Shown here: in pieces, positions 1 through 12,500 of the stretch
How positions within the stretch are numbered: position 1 is the first letter of the stretch
Layout: every line of letters starts with the position of its first letter
Assembly: GCA_032622095.1 (NCBI GenBank)
Contig: CP136068.1
Location: forward strand, 133,863,989-133,927,988
Source of the DNA: Siphonodentalium dalli
Taxonomy: Eukaryota > Mollusca > Scaphopoda > Gadilida > Siphonodentaliidae
Direction: 5' to 3'
DNA length: 64,000 nt
Notes under the pieces: generated by a model
Seen by the model: only the letters and a program-made list of their open reading frames with translations
Told to the model about the DNA's origin: nothing
The model's database searches: none
Made by a program: the position numbers and the translations under genes

Positions 1-12
1 GTGCGGCGAAGT

Positions 13-1572
13 CTAATTTGAGCGTATCGTGGATATATCGAATTTTCCTTGAGTAATGCTTAGGTGTGTACATTCGCTAACCTCCTCGATTGTGTGAAAT
101 CCTAGTTTCCAGATTCTTGACAAGGCGTGCTGTCTTTCAGTTTCGTTAAATACAACGACTTTGCTCTTTGATTTGGAAAATTTAAAACTCCACTTCACAC
201 TATATTCATCACACATGGTGAGCATTTTGTCAAGTCCAACTTTAGTGAGAGAGAGATAAGAGCGATGTCGTCTGCTGTTGTTGGGGCGGCACATGTTGTA
301 TTGTGAATAGAGAGTCCTTCTGGTGTGTTGGCGAGTTGTTGAAGCAGTCCATTCACGTACGTCAGGTAGAAAAAAAGGGGAGCTGACGGCACCCTGCCGG
401 GTTCCTTGTGAGATTTGAATAGGGTTGGAAATATGTCCGTGCATACAACACGGCTGCTACAGTCTGCATGCATGTCGCGGGAAATGCGTAACAGTTTCCC
501 TCGTATGTCTAATTCATGGAGTTTGACCATGAGTCCCGAGTGCCAGACTCGGTCAAACGCCTTTTGTGAATCCAGGTAGCATACAAAAGCTCGAGACCCC
601 ATGTCCGATGCATATGACACTGATTCTTGCATTATGAACGACGTCATCAAACAACTCATGTTCTTTTGGAAGCCGTTTTGAAGTTCGTTAGGGAATCCCG
701 ATGTCACTGAACTAGAAATAACGTGGTTAATAAGAATTTCCTCGAACAGTTTGTACAATACCGGCAATAATGTGATCGCACGGTAACTGTCGTGCACATG
801 CCGAGGTTTCGGGTAAAAAAAAGGTAAAATGAGTCCGGTCTTCATGTCTCGTGGTATGCTTTCTATGCACATAATACCGTTGTAGAAGGTGCACAACAGA
901 TCAAGGAGTGATTCGGGAGAGTGAAGCAAGTGTTCATTCACTATGTTGTCTATTCCCCCAGCTTTGTTTCTGCTGAGGTGACGAATAACCGTGCTGATTT
1001 CCGATGCGGAAATAGATTGGCTCAAGAACGGCGAGAAGTAATCTTGCTGGTCAGGCTTAAGAATATTACTCAACTGGCATTCTATATAATTTTCGAAAGT
1101 CGGATCCTGGTGTGGAGATTTGGAGTATAGATGAGAGAAGTAGTCCCCCCATCCCGAGAGCACATCAATGGGGTCACGTACTATTTTATCGTCGAATTCC
1201 ATTTCCGATGCGGACGGTTTTTTGCTGTTTTCAGAATTAAGAAGTTTCCAGAAAGCTGTTTGGTCACAGGCTGCAACATGTTCAAGATTGTCAGATAGCT
1301 GTTTCTTGTGCACAGAAGTTTCGCGGCGTAGCTCACGGCGAAAGCTTCGTTTCGCATTTTTGTACCTCATGTACGTCGCTGATGATGTCGAGTGTGACTT
1401 CCCAGCTTGAATAAATTTTTGTCGAATGTTTACGAAGGAGACTCAGCTCTTCATTCCAAAATGGTTTGGCATGTTTAACGAATTTCTTGCCGTCAGCTGC
1501 GACCTCAGCTGCGTCTAACAGAAGTCTTACAATGTCATGATATAGGCGAGACAGGTCTTCTACGCACGACAT
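13..1572 (-). pseudogene. LINE-A reverse transcriptase region, frameshifted
   Basis: Three overlapping reading frames together give one RT domain. At 1333-1572 is the endonuclease-RT linker (KPFWNEELSLLRK). At 195-1370 (391 codons) are NKAGGIDNI, a YRAITLLPVLYKLFEEIL block, motif A (CYLDSQKAFDRVWH) and a degenerate motif C (ADDIALIS). At 13-444 the thumb-like continuation (YSVKWSFKFS..KSKVVVF) resumes in another frame. The motif B region (QGTRQGAVSSPF) is split between frames. The enzyme would have primed cDNA synthesis at nicked target DNA; this copy cannot encode it intact. Confidence 0.85.
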
Positions 1573-1868
1573 TGAGCTGTTAAGTACGAGACAATGTGAG
1601 TTTATAAACGAGTGATATTTGCTTACATCGATGCGCTTCCAGTTGAAAAGTATCTTTCTGTGTTGTTCTAATTCAGTCGCTTTGTGGGAACGTTTTGGAA
1701 TTGTAAGCGAACATGTTACCGGTACATGACAAGACGTGTTATTATAAGAGTCACTTAATATCTGGCATCGAATGAGGAGGTCCTTGAATTATGTTGACAT
1801 CACAATTACAAGGAAAGAACGAAATCGTCCACCTTCACATTTCTCTGATAACGTCGTTGGAATAGATT

Positions 1869-2474
1869 TTAGTCTTTCGAGGAAATCTGAGAACAGCTTC
1901 CTGCGGGCGGAATGGCCAGATGCTGGATTGTCGGATCTGGAGTCACCATAATACCAATGAGAATGATGTGTCCGTTATCTGCGTAGAAGTTTGCGACATT
2001 CTCAAGCGACGCCAGTGAATCCTCGAAATAAGCGTCACTATGACTTGTACTAGGTAGATATACCTGTATTATGGTATTGGTTAGGCTGAATCCAGCGTTA
2101 AACGTCATCTGAATGCCAATGAAATGTTGATTCTCGATGTTAATTGAGATACTGCGTTTGATCAAGTTACTTCGTACAAGCAGGGCTACGCCATCCCGAG
2201 TGAAGCATCCACACGTTTGAGTGCGAATCTCTCTCCCGGGTTTAGAAAACGGAACATAATCACTGCAGATTGAGTTCAGGAAATGGAGATTGTTTTCGTT
2301 GAGCCAATGTTCAGAAATACCAATTACTCCGTATTGTCCAGAATTTAGTATTTCACACAGATAGTCGCTGTTGGAGATGACGCCACTGGCGTTCCATGTA
2401 AGAATATTAAGCAACTGGTCCATGACTATGATCTGTGAGGAGCTTGTGGTGGAGTCCGTCTCCATGGTCGCCAT
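1869..2474 (-). pseudogene. LINE-A APE-like endonuclease, N-terminal part
   Basis: A 201-codon frame holds the amino-terminal half of an apurinic-endonuclease-like domain: LNILTWNASG (WNxxG core), GVIGISEHWL (catalytic-Glu block), a GVALLVRSN strand and a VYLPSTSHSD block. The usual GDxN motif is degraded to GIMVT, and the frame runs into unrelated residues afterwards. It overlaps the ORF1-like frame by about 50 bases, which suits a LINE ORF1/ORF2 junction. Non-functional. Confidence 0.75.
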
Positions 2475-3210
2475 GTGAACCCCGTCGGAAGGAATCCGTT
2501 TGACATGAGTGTTTCAGTATCTGCGGAGTGGACTATCACTCTTGCGGATTGAGTTCCCCTGATAGAACTGCGAAATAGTCTGACAAAAGTCGGAGTCACG
2601 TCCCTCTTTTGTAGATAGGCTCGAACGCTTTCCTCGGTAGACCTTGGTGAAATTTTCCCCAGATAAAATTTCTTTGTCCGCTTGTAGTTCTGTCTTATGA
2701 CACCCATGAAACCATCAGAGTCATCGCTAATTTCTATTTCACGTTCAGGGAGGTCTTCGATACCATATGATTCATCTGCAGTTGCGTTATTTGTAATGGG
2801 CTCATTAATTCGCTGCATGTGAGAGGTTTGTCCACTTATAACTGATGTAGACGAAATGTTATCTTCGTGAGGAGCGAATTTCTTTAACGAGGTGCTGCTG
2901 ATCTAGATGAGGGGCTTAGCCGGCGATTGTAGGTGAGCGTTCACCATTTCCTTGTAGTCGTTGTTTCCGGTTTGGATATCGGACGTCTTCTCATTCTGTT
3001 CTCTCGATAGCGAAACACAGTTTCGTTGGTGGCAGAAACTTGAGAAGTCCGCTATGGTGTTGAAGTTAGTAAGGAATGCCCATGGAATTGGTGAATGTAC
3101 TCATCAACAGTAACCAATGAGCCGTTGTCTCCTTTGGGTTGACATGGTTTGGTACCAGGCGATGATTGGCCTGTTGGACCACGTGGACTGGAGCCTGTAT
3201 CAGCGACTAA
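2426..3210 (-). pseudogene. LINE-A ORF1-like protein relic
   Basis: The 130-codon frame at 2426-2818 contains a short domain (FYLGKISPRSTEESVRAYL ... FRSSIRGTQSARVIV ... GFLPTGFTWRPWR) resembling the ORF1 C-terminal domain common upstream of LINE endonucleases in marine invertebrates. A separate frame at 3052-3210 ends in VTVDEYIHQFHGH and may be the ORF1 N-terminus. No zinc knuckle was seen. The assignment of the upstream piece is inference. Confidence 0.55.
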
Positions 3211-3215
3211 GCGTT

Positions 3216-3624
3216 GAAAGAATTGGATTGGATTGGATTGTTTATTTGCACAAATTAAATACATAATACACAAACATAATAATATATCTTTCAAATTTGC
3301 ACAGGAGCGGCATGGCCAATGCAGGCCGTCTTCCTGCCGCCCCTTATACATAATAGAGAATAAGCAGATGGCGATCATATTGTTGTGTGACAATCGAGAT
3401 GTTGCATGAGGGTCAGCTGTTGAAATAATGTGTTGTTAAAATTTTGGGTTTGTGTTTTATATATCCAACTTTGTTCGGGCAGATATGATTAAATAAATGT
3501 CTATACAATTATATGTCCATGGATATGTGCCCATAAATGGTGAGTAATCCAGGGTTACGGCACGCAATGAGGACACGTCTCTTAAGCACAATCATACATA
3601 ATACATGTATACATATTGTTCCAA
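3216..3624 (-). other. LINE-B 3' UTR and tandem tail
   Basis: Between the ORF2 stop and position 3216 lies an A+T-rich non-coding stretch. It ends, on the minus strand, with three copies of a five-base AATCC-type repeat (3216-3236 on +). This is the expected place for the RT recognition tail. Sequence beyond it (below 3215) belongs to LINE-A. Confidence 0.6.
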
Positions 3625-6600
3625 TTACTTTCTACAATCTCGGCATTCCGCGTTGTCACAAGTTACTGAGCTATTATAGTGTGATTGCACATTTGTACGT
3701 ATGGAAGATTTAAAGATGGTTCTGCTAGCTGCAAATCTGTGTGCTGTGTCCAAGCAGTTCCACACATACGGAAATGAGTATTTCGGTAGAATTTGAGAGA
3801 AGTTTGTCCTTGGAATTGTAGTAGCCAAGTTGCCGGACTGTCGTGTTGTTGATATTGGTGTATACTTAAATAAACTTTCGAAAGATGGGGGAAGATATTT
3901 GTTTTTCCAATCATACATGAACAATGCGATTTGAAGATGATACAGGTCATGAAACTTTAGAATTGTTTGAGTTTTAAACAACGGCTCTGTGTGACTGCGA
4001 TATCTTTTGTTGCATAATATCCGGACTGCTTTTTTCTGTAGCCGAAAAAGAGACCCTGATGCTGAAACGTGTCCCCAGATTATTATTCCGTACAGGAGAT
4101 GACTGTGAATTAAGGAGAAGTACAGAGTTTTTAGTGCACTTTTGGGGAGGAATCGTTTGGCTTTACCTAGACAGTATATTGCATGTGATATTTTTCTGGT
4201 TAGCATTGATATGTGGTACATAAAAGTAAGATTTTCGTCAATGATTATGCCAAGGAATTTAAGTGATTTTTCTTGGTTTTGATTACTTACACGAACTAGT
4301 TCCTTTTTATTCAATTTAATTCGCAGATCTGCCCATTTAAAATCGTTATTTTGTGGATGCAGCAACATATATTTAGTTTTTGATTCATTGAGGGATAGTC
4401 GGTTACTACAGCACCAGCGGTATACTTTATCTAGTTCATCGTTTATCTTATTCTGAATGGTTTTAGAGTTATTCCCTGACATGTATAATGTTTTTTCGTC
4501 AGAAAATGAAAGAAGTTTGAGATTGGTGCTGTTGGGCATGTCGTTGACATACATTAGAAATAGGATGGGGCCAAGGATAGACCCCTGTGGTACTCCACAT
4601 GTCATAGTCAACATTCCCGATTGATGATCATGGACTTCTACATATTGTCGCCTGTCACGTAAGTAACTTCTGAACCAGTCATTAGCGATTCCCCTTATTC
4701 CATAGTGATCGAGCTTTCTAAGTAAAATTTCGTAACTTATGGTGTCAAAAGCTTTTGATAAGTCTAAGAAAATGGCAATGGTAGAGTCACGGGTTTTTTT
4801 GTCATTACATTCCGCTACATCTTCGAGAAGATGTATAAGTGGATGAATGGTAGAATGTTTCTTTCGAAAGCCATATTGGTGTTCATGAAGAATTTTATGT
4901 TTGTTGAGGAACGATGAAAGCCGAGCATTGATTATTTTTTCCATTATTTTGGAAAATGCAGGTAATATGCTGATTGGTCTATAATTTTCAATCTGATCGC
5001 GTTCCCCTTTTTTGTATATAGGCATTATTCTAGATATTTTCATTTTCTCGGGCACAAGTCCCTGGGCAAATGAGAGATTAAAAATATGCGTGAGTGGTCC
5101 AATCGTTTCGTTAATTGTTTGTTTCATTAGTTTCACGGATACATCGTTTATATCTGTGCAAGTTTTATTAGATAATTTCGAGCAAAGTGATATTAGTTCA
5201 TCTCTGTTTGTTGGGAAAATAAAAAGGTTATTTTCATACTGCCCCGGTAGGTAATCGATGAAGTTCATCCCTGGAATCTGTGTTACATTGTTTGCGGTAA
5301 TTCTTCCAATGTCAGCGAAAAATGTGTTGAATGCGCATGCGATAGTTGTCGGGTCAGACAGTTTTCCGTTACCGGTACCATTTGAAAATTCGGTAGGAAA
5401 GGTATTCAAACCATGAGATATTTTAAGGGCTTCTTTCAGAATCGTCCAAGTGCGTCGCATGTTTGCTTGATTTTTTTTGAGAATATTGTCGTAATAATGA
5501 TTTTTACTCCGCCGTTTTAATTGGTTGTATATTCTGCAGTATATTTTGTATCTACCTATGTTTTCATCTGTTGGAAATTTTAACTTATTGGTGTACAATT
5601 TGTTTTTTTTTACTGACGATTGAATGAGTCCTTTAGTCATCCACGGTTCTCGTTTAGTGTACTTGTTTGGTGGTTTGCGTTTAATTTTTGGAAAGGCTTC
5701 TTCGAAGAATAAGGAGTAGCTGCGCAAAAAGGCGTTATATGCTAGGTCTGCGTCTTGGTATATGAAGACCTCATCGAATGAATGATTGTTCAGAAGACTT
5801 TTAAATTTTGTTATATTGTTTTCGGACATTATTCTAGTTGTTGTTTGATTTACGTCATTCTTTGTATTGGTATCATTGGTTTCGACGTGGAATGTACCAA
5901 AGTGGTCTGAGACGTCCGATAGGATGATTCCACTGTGAAATTTGCAGTTGGATATGCTATTTGTGTAAATGTGGTCAATGAGAGTCGCTGAGAATTCAGC
6001 TACTCTCGTTGGTTTAGTAATCACTGGCATGAATCCACGTTCGAACATATTACTGATGAAAGCATTTGTTTTACTGTGTGAATCAGAATGCAGTAAGTCT
6101 ATGTTAAAATCACCAACGATGTATACTTTTGCATTTAATTCGTTAAGTTTGATAATAACATTGTCAAGCTGATTAGAGAAGGTTTCTATGTCAGCGAGCG
6201 GGGCAGTGTTAGGTCGGTATATAGAGCCTACAATGTATGAAATTTTTTTGCCCGGATTTATTTCTACAAATAGTGTTTCAATTACATGGGGAATGAATAT
6301 CGAGAGGTCATTTCTAGTTTTATATTTAAGGCTACTTTTAATGAAAATTCCGACCCCACCCCTTCCGTCATCATTGTCCGGACGAGATTTGTACTCGAAT
6401 GGGTGATATCCTTCTAATGAGAAAGTATCCCTTACCCTAAAAACTTCAGATAGCGCAATTATGTCAAATAAGTTTTCCCCTGATTGTTGAATATTACATA
6501 GGAGGTCAACAAATGAGTCCCAGTTCGCTGTCAAGCTTCGACAGTTTAGCCCAAGGAGAGACGTCGTCTTCCTTTCAATTGATAGTTTCTCCTTGATTTG

Positions 6601-6741
6601 AAGTGGGGCATAATAATCTGATTGGTGGTTCAGAATGTCGTAAATGTTACTCCCAGTATCACAGTCATCGCCCTTATATACGGTGGCAAAGTTATAGTCA
6701 TCACCCTGGAGCTCACCCACAGATAGTCTATCGATAACCAT
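3625..6741 (-). CDS. LINE-B ORF2: endonuclease-reverse transcriptase, 1038 aa, motif C altered
   Basis: The protein would nick target DNA and reverse-transcribe the element RNA. The APE endonuclease spans about residues 60-285, with LNCRS (65-69), the SEV block (98-100), GDFNID (210-215), LIDHIY (254-259) and SDH (278-280). A linker with PWMTKGL follows. The RT spans about 560-830, with NYRPISIL, motif A FLDLSKAFD (658-666, catalytic D660) and motif B GVPQGS (716-721). Motif C should read F/Y-A-D-D but reads FSDE: D748 is kept and the second Asp is Glu749 (codon GAA, complement of 4495-4497). The carboxy-terminal tail ends with Cys-rich CDNAECRDC. There is no stop or frameshift in 1038 codons, so the copy is young, but it is probably impaired. 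The first Met is assumed to be the start. Confidence 0.9.
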   Translation of the reverse strand: MVIDRLSVGELQGDDYNFATVYKGDDCDTGSNIYDILNHQSDYYAPLQIKEKLSIERKTTSLLGLNCRSLTANWDSFVDLLCNIQQSGENLFDIIALSEVFRVRDTFSLEGYHPFEYKSRPDNDDGRGGVGIFIKSSLKYKTRNDLSIFIPHVIETLFVEINPGKKISYIVGSIYRPNTAPLADIETFSNQLDNVIIKLNELNAKVYIVGDFNIDLLHSDSHSKTNAFISNMFERGFMPVITKPTRVAEFSATLIDHIYTNSISNCKFHSGIILSDVSDHFGTFHVETNDTNTKNDVNQTTTRIMSENNITKFKSLLNNHSFDEVFIYQDADLAYNAFLRSYSLFFEEAFPKIKRKPPNKYTKREPWMTKGLIQSSVKKNKLYTNKLKFPTDENIGRYKIYCRIYNQLKRRSKNHYYDNILKKNQANMRRTWTILKEALKISHGLNTFPTEFSNGTGNGKLSDPTTIACAFNTFFADIGRITANNVTQIPGMNFIDYLPGQYENNLFIFPTNRDELISLCSKLSNKTCTDINDVSVKLMKQTINETIGPLTHIFNLSFAQGLVPEKMKISRIMPIYKKGERDQIENYRPISILPAFSKIMEKIINARLSSFLNKHKILHEHQYGFRKKHSTIHPLIHLLEDVAECNDKKTRDSTIAIFLDLSKAFDTISYEILLRKLDHYGIRGIANDWFRSYLRDRRQYVEVHDHQSGMLTMTCGVPQGSILGPILFLMYVNDMPNSTNLKLLSFSDEKTLYMSGNNSKTIQNKINDELDKVYRWCCSNRLSLNESKTKYMLLHPQNNDFKWADLRIKLNKKELVRVSNQNQEKSLKFLGIIIDENLTFMYHISMLTRKISHAIYCLGKAKRFLPKSALKTLYFSLIHSHLLYGIIIWGHVSASGSLFRLQKKAVRILCNKRYRSHTEPLFKTQTILKFHDLYHLQIALFMYDWKNKYLPPSFESLFKYTPISTTRQSGNLATTIPRTNFSQILPKYSFPYVWNCLDTAHRFAASRTIFKSSIRTNVQSHYNSSVTCDNAECRDCRK

Positions 6742-6940
6742 TGTCTGAAATTATATTAGAGTTATATATTTTACCCCAAATCAGGAATGTACTTTCATTT
6801 TTCGGCATATTTAGTACCGTGTCCGTGTAAAGATACCTAACATGCGCATCCTTGTAACACAACAATATCATCTTGAGCAGTACGGAATAACAGAACATAA
6901 AACATTTACAGAACAATTTGATGGGAATCATATACATATA

Positions 6941-7440
6941 TACATATTAGTATAAGCAATACATGTGTATACATGTGCACTCGTGTATAAACAAATATAA
7001 AGCATAGCATTGGCATGATATACAAGATGGTCCGCTGTTGTGTAAGTCGCTATATTTGTCAGTCGACTATTCCGACGAGCGTCTCAACAGTCATTGACTG
7101 TTTTGATTTTTGTGTATATTAGCGGCAGCTCAACAAGGCCGTGCGTTTCGTGCAGGTCGTGGTTCACGAGTGATTGACCAGGTAGACCCATTTGCAGGCT
7201 ATCTACGAAATTGTTCGAATGTGTTTTACTGTACTGCAAGTGATGTTTTCGCCTTCGGAATTTATATGGAACAGCCTTATAAATTGATTCTTTACAAAGT
7301 GTTTGGTTTTCCGGTTATTTACTAGAAGAGCCTGGTCTAGGAAAGACTGGTGATGTGAGATAATAGTATGCCATCGTGATTCACCTTTCGGCCTTGGTCA
7401 TATTTTGGCGTCATCCATGTAGTGAGTACACATACAAGCA
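6941..7440. other. Unannotated stretch between LINE-B and the satellite array
   Basis: A+T-rich, mostly without clear genes. A short open frame at 7110-7325 (71 codons) has no recognisable domain. Nothing else was seen. Confidence 0.4.
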
Positions 7441-8235
7441 TATACGTTCATTTTAATTTATCCGTTGTGATATATTATGACTGGATAGAACTGTATTTTG
7501 TCTAAAATGGATATATATATTTAATTGATTCATTTGCGATCGACAATGCATTTCAATTATGTCCATTAAAAATAAGATGAATTGGTAAAATTCAAGAGTG
7601 GAATACTGTCACACGACACTGATTCTACATTTATAATTTATTCCATGACCGGAGCTTACTGCAATTATGCGAATACCCTGTGCCAATGCATTTTCTCACA
7701 TATGAGAGTCTCACATAGGGAGAATCGCATATATATGAAAATACATTGTCCAAACAATATTTACCTTGACACGATTAGCCAGTGCATTCACCCATATATG
7801 CGAGGATCCCTATATGAAACTCGCACACACAGGGCAATGCACCGACTAGTGATCTGTAATACTCACCAGCGAAGAGCCCGTAATGAAAGGGTTGAGGGTG
7901 GGGTAATATTGCATTTTAATTATCTGATTGTACCCATTATGATATATCATGACTGCGTTTGTGGGGTCAACAATGTATTCGTATTACAATTACGTCCAAT
8001 ATGGCATATACCCCACGTAGGACTGTGTCAATAATGTATATATTATTTATAATTTAGTCATGGATGTCAACAATAAATTGGATCAACATAATGCCTTGAC
8101 AACTCAAGAATGCCAAACATGTAATATTGTTATAAATTATTCCTAAACATTGGATGGGTTGGATCATAATACAAGTCCTTACATGTGTCAATAACAATAA
8201 TATTATATATACTAAACATATAATAAACAAATAAC

Positions 8236-8366
8236 ATATACATACATATATACATACATATACATACATATACATATACATATATATATATATATATATA
8301 CATATATATACATACATATATATACACATATACTTATACATACACATACACATACATATACGCATA
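8236..8366. repeat. TA/CATA microsatellite
   Basis: Alternating TACA, TATA and (TA)n runs cover about 130 bases. Both strands give spurious Tyr/Met/Ile-rich open frames here. Confidence 0.9.
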
Positions 8367-8930
8367 CAATACAATATGTCTATATTATTCATTTAAGGTT
8401 GTGATCAACAATGTATATCAATTCCATCCATTTAAGGGTAGGGGGACAAAAATGTATTTGAATTCCATCCATTACGATACGGTACATAATGACTGGATAG
8501 GACTATGTTGTGTCAATTCCTTCCATCGTGATATATCATGACTGGGTAGAACTTAGTTATAATTTTCATTTTGAGGGGTGCGGTCAAGAATACATTCTAG
8601 TTAGATCCATTGTGACTTGACCATTTGACAATGCAATGCATTTGACAATATAATAGTTATATAATGACTTGGCAGAACTCACACATATACAGACCGGCAC
8701 ACAGTATTCCTTTAACGGTGGGGTCAAAAATGCATTTCAATTTCATTTGTTATGTTATAACATGACTGGGTATGACATAGTTCTGTCAACAATAAATATT
8801 TTTTTTTCATTGTGCATTATGACATGTCAAAATTAGGTAGGAATTTGCTGTGTCAGCAAGATTTTTTCATCTATAATTTAGTCATGCATGTCATCATGGA
8901 GTTTAATTTAATCCTTTCTGATATAACACT

Positions 8931-9557
8931 TAGGACTTACCTCTTCAGCAATAAGTATATATTTATAATTTAGTCATGCATGTCAACAGGGAATTTAACT
9001 TAAACCTTTTTGATGGATCACTTAGGACTTAGGTGTTCAGCAATAAGTATATTATTTATACTTTTGTCATGCAGAAGTGGGTTCCATGTAGGGGTGGGGT
9101 CAACAATGAATTTCCATTTCTTTTAAGGGTGGGTGTCAAAAATGAATTTCCATTTATTCTTTTAATGGGGAACAGTGTGTTTCAATTACATATGTTGTGA
9201 CATATCATGGTGGGACATAGTTGTGACATTCTGATATATCACTTAGGACTTACCTCTTCAGCAATAAGTATATTATTTATAATTTAGTCATGCATGTCAA
9301 CAGGGAATTTAACTTAAACCTTTTTGATGAATCACTTAGGACTTAGCTGTTCAGCAATAAGTATATTATTTATAATTTGGTCATGCAGAAGTGGGTTCCA
9401 TGTAGGGGTGGGGTCAACAATGAATTTCCATTTCTTTTAAGGGTGGGTGTCAAAAATGAATTTCCATTTATTCTTTTAATGGGGAACAGTGTGTTTCAAT
9501 TACATATATTGTGACATAGCATGGTGGGACATAGTTGTGACATTCTGATATATCACT
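8931..9557. repeat. Two-copy 313-bp higher-order repeat inside the array
   Basis: The block starting TAGGACTTACCTCTTCAGCA at 8931 recurs at 9244 (offset 313) with only about ten differences. A partial third copy begins at 9558, and another partial copy near 9948-10090. This is much more similar than the surrounding phrases, so it is a recent duplication of several basic units. Confidence 0.85.
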
Positions 9558-12500
9558 TAGGACTTACCTGTTCAGCAATAAGTTTATTATTTATAATTCA
9601 GTCATGCAGGAGTGGATTCCATGCATGGGTGGGGTAATAAATTCAATATAATTCCATTCATCATGACATGTAGTGAATAGGTAGAACTTAGTTTTGTCAA
9701 CAATAGTAACTTTTTAAATTATTCCTTTAAGGGTGGGGGTAAAGAAATGCATTTCAATTTCATTTGTTATTTTATATCATGACTGGGTATGACTTAGTTC
9801 TGTCAACAATAGATATATATTTTTCATTTTGTATTATGACATGTCAAGATTTGGTAGGACTTAGCTGTGTCAGCAATATTTTTTCATTTATAATTTAGTC
9901 ATACATGTCAACAGGGAGTTTAATTTAAACCTTTCTGATATATCACTTAGGACTTACCTGTTCAGCAATAAGTATATTATTTATAATTTGGTCATGCAGA
10001 AGTGGGTTCCATGTAGGGGTGGGGTCAACAATTAATTTCCATTTCTATTAAGGGTGGGTTTCAAACATGAATTTCCATTTATATCACTTAGTACTTAGCT
10101 GTATCAGCAATAAAATAAATTATTTATAATTTAGTCATACTGGGTGGGGTCAACTATGAAGTTCAATTTATTATTTTAAGGGTGGGGGCCAACTATGAAA
10201 TTCAGTTTATTATTTTAAGGGTAGGGGCCAGTTAAGTGTATTCCCTCTACATTATGACATCACAACTGGGTAGGAAAACAAATATATCATTTCTAATTTA
10301 GTTGTGCAAGTCAGCAATGAATTTAATTTCATCCATTCTGATATATCACTTAGGGCTTAGCTGCATGGGCAGTAAATATAGTATTTATAATTTAGTCATG
10401 TAGGTGTGGGGTCAACAATGATTTTCAATGTATTCATTTAAGGGTGGGGCCAACAAGTGCATTCCAATTGCATCCATTGTGACATCATAACTGGATAGGA
10501 CAAGTGTTGTAACAACAACAACAACAATACTTGTACATTGATAATGTATCCATTTAATGGTGGGGTAAGAATGTATTTCAATTATATCCATTATGATACA
10601 TCATGACTTGGTATGACTTAGTTTTGTCAACCAAAAGTATATTTTAATTTATTCAATGTATTTCAGTTGCATCCATGCCATAATGAATGGGTAGGCATTG
10701 GCTGTTATCAATAAATATATTATTTCTAATTCAATTGTGCACTTCAGCAATGAATTTAGTTTCATCAATTTGTGACATCAATACTTATACATCTGTTATT
10801 TATTCATTTAAGGGTGGTGTAAGAATGCATATCAATGCTATCCCTTATGATATATCATGACTTAGTAGGACTTGGCTCTGTCAACCAAAGTATATATTTT
10901 TAATTCATTTCAGGGGTGGGGTCAAAAATGCATCCAATAACACTTACATCCAATATGTTACGTGCCCCTGTAAGTCAAAGCTGTATCAATAACCAAATAT
11001 TAATTATAACTGTTTGATCAACAATGAATTTTATTCCATCCATTCATATAATTAGATATAATGACTTGATAGAACTCAAGAGTGCTAAACATATATTATT
11101 GTTATAAATTATTCATGAGACTTGAGTGGGTTAGGTCATAGTATAATCCAATTCCATCCATCATGGTATATAATGACTAGGTGGGACTTAGGTCTGTCAA
11201 TAATAAGTGACAGTTTATAAATTATTCATTTAGTGATGGGACAAGAATGCTTTTCAGCTCCATTCATTTAAGGGTGGGGTTAACATTTCATTCCAGTTCC
11301 ACCCAAAGTATATATTTTTAGTTCAATCATTTCAGGGGTAGGGTCAAAAATGCATTTCACCAATAAACACATCCATTATGTCATATGCCTCGATAGGACT
11401 TGGCTTTGTCAACAATAAAATATGTATAATTAGTCATGCAACATGTGGGATCAACAATGAATTTAATTCCATCCATTCATATAATTATAGATAATGATTT
11501 GGTAGAACTAAAGAGTGCCAAATATATACTATTGTTATAACTTATCCATGAGATTTTAGTGGGTTGGGTCATAATATATTCAAATTTCATCCATAATGAT
11601 ATTTATTGACTGGGTGTAACTTAGGTCTGTCAACAATAAATGAAAATATTTTAATTATTCATTTAAGGATGGGGTCAATAATGCAATTCAGTTCCATTCC
11701 TTTAAGGGTGGGGTTAACATTTCATTTTAATTCCACCCATTCAAGGGTGGGGTCAACACGAGTTTCAATTTCATCCATTATGATATATCATGACTGCTAA
11801 GGTCTTAGTTGTGTCAACAATAGTTATATATTTTCGGCTTATTCATTTAAGGGGTCAAGTCAACAATGCATTCCAGTTACACAAATCGACTATCATGACT
11901 GGGTTGGCATGGTTATGTCAGCAATAAATATATAATTCATAAATTAATTGTGCAAGGCAGCAATGAATTTAATTTCATCCATTCTGATACATCACTTAGA
12001 ACTTAGCTCTATGAGCAGTAAAAAGATGTTTTAAAATTGAGTCATGCAGGGGTGGGGTCAACAATGATTTTCAATGTATTCATTCAGGGGTGAGGGCGAC
12101 AAATGCATCCAATTACTTCCATCGTGACATCATAACTGGATAGGACATATGTGTTGTAATAATAAGAACAATAATTGTACATATACAATGTATGCATTCA
12201 ATGTAGTTCAGTTCTGTCCATTATGATATATCATGACTTAATTGGACTTTTTGTCCGCCCAAAGTATATTTTTTAATTTATTCAGTGTATTCCAGTTACA
12301 CACATGACATAATGAATGGGCAAGCATTGACTGTGTTATTAATGGGTATATTATTTCTAATTTAGTTGTGCAATTCAGCAATGAATTTAATTTGGTCCAT
12401 TCTGATATATCATTTTGGACTTAGCTGTATGAGCAGTGACTTTATTATTTATTATTTAGTCATACAGGTGTGGGATTAGCAATGATTTGTGATGCATCAA

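Larger units (their letters stand above)
1..3210 (-). mobile_element. LINE-A: degraded non-LTR retrotransposon, 3' end off window
   Basis: Reading from high to low coordinates, the minus strand carries an ORF1-like segment, an APE-type endonuclease, a linker and a reverse transcriptase, which is the order of a two-ORF LINE. Several frameshifts and stops separate the pieces, so the copy is dead. The 3' end runs off the left edge. The 5' side stops where the 3' tail of LINE-B begins near 3216, so LINE-B probably inserted into it or truncated it. The endonuclease and RT differ from those of the other four LINEs here. Clade (I/Nimb/Jockey-like or other) was not determined. Confidence 0.85.
3216..6940 (-). 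mobile_element. LINE-B: non-LTR retrotransposon with uninterrupted ORF2
   Basis: A minus-strand LINE with one long EN-RT reading frame (3625-6741), a 3' UTR of about 390 bases, and a short tandem tail at 3216-3236 (ATTGG/GGATT-type repeat on the + strand). Such microsatellite tails are typical of CR1/L2-like LINEs. No ORF1 is recognisable upstream, so the copy is probably 5' truncated. The 5' boundary near 6940 is uncertain, and I could not find target-site duplications. Confidence 0.85.

Noticed and set aside
8054-8392. Tyr/Met/Ile-rich open frames on the minus strand
   Set aside because: They are translations of a TA/CATA microsatellite; low complexity, no start context or domain.
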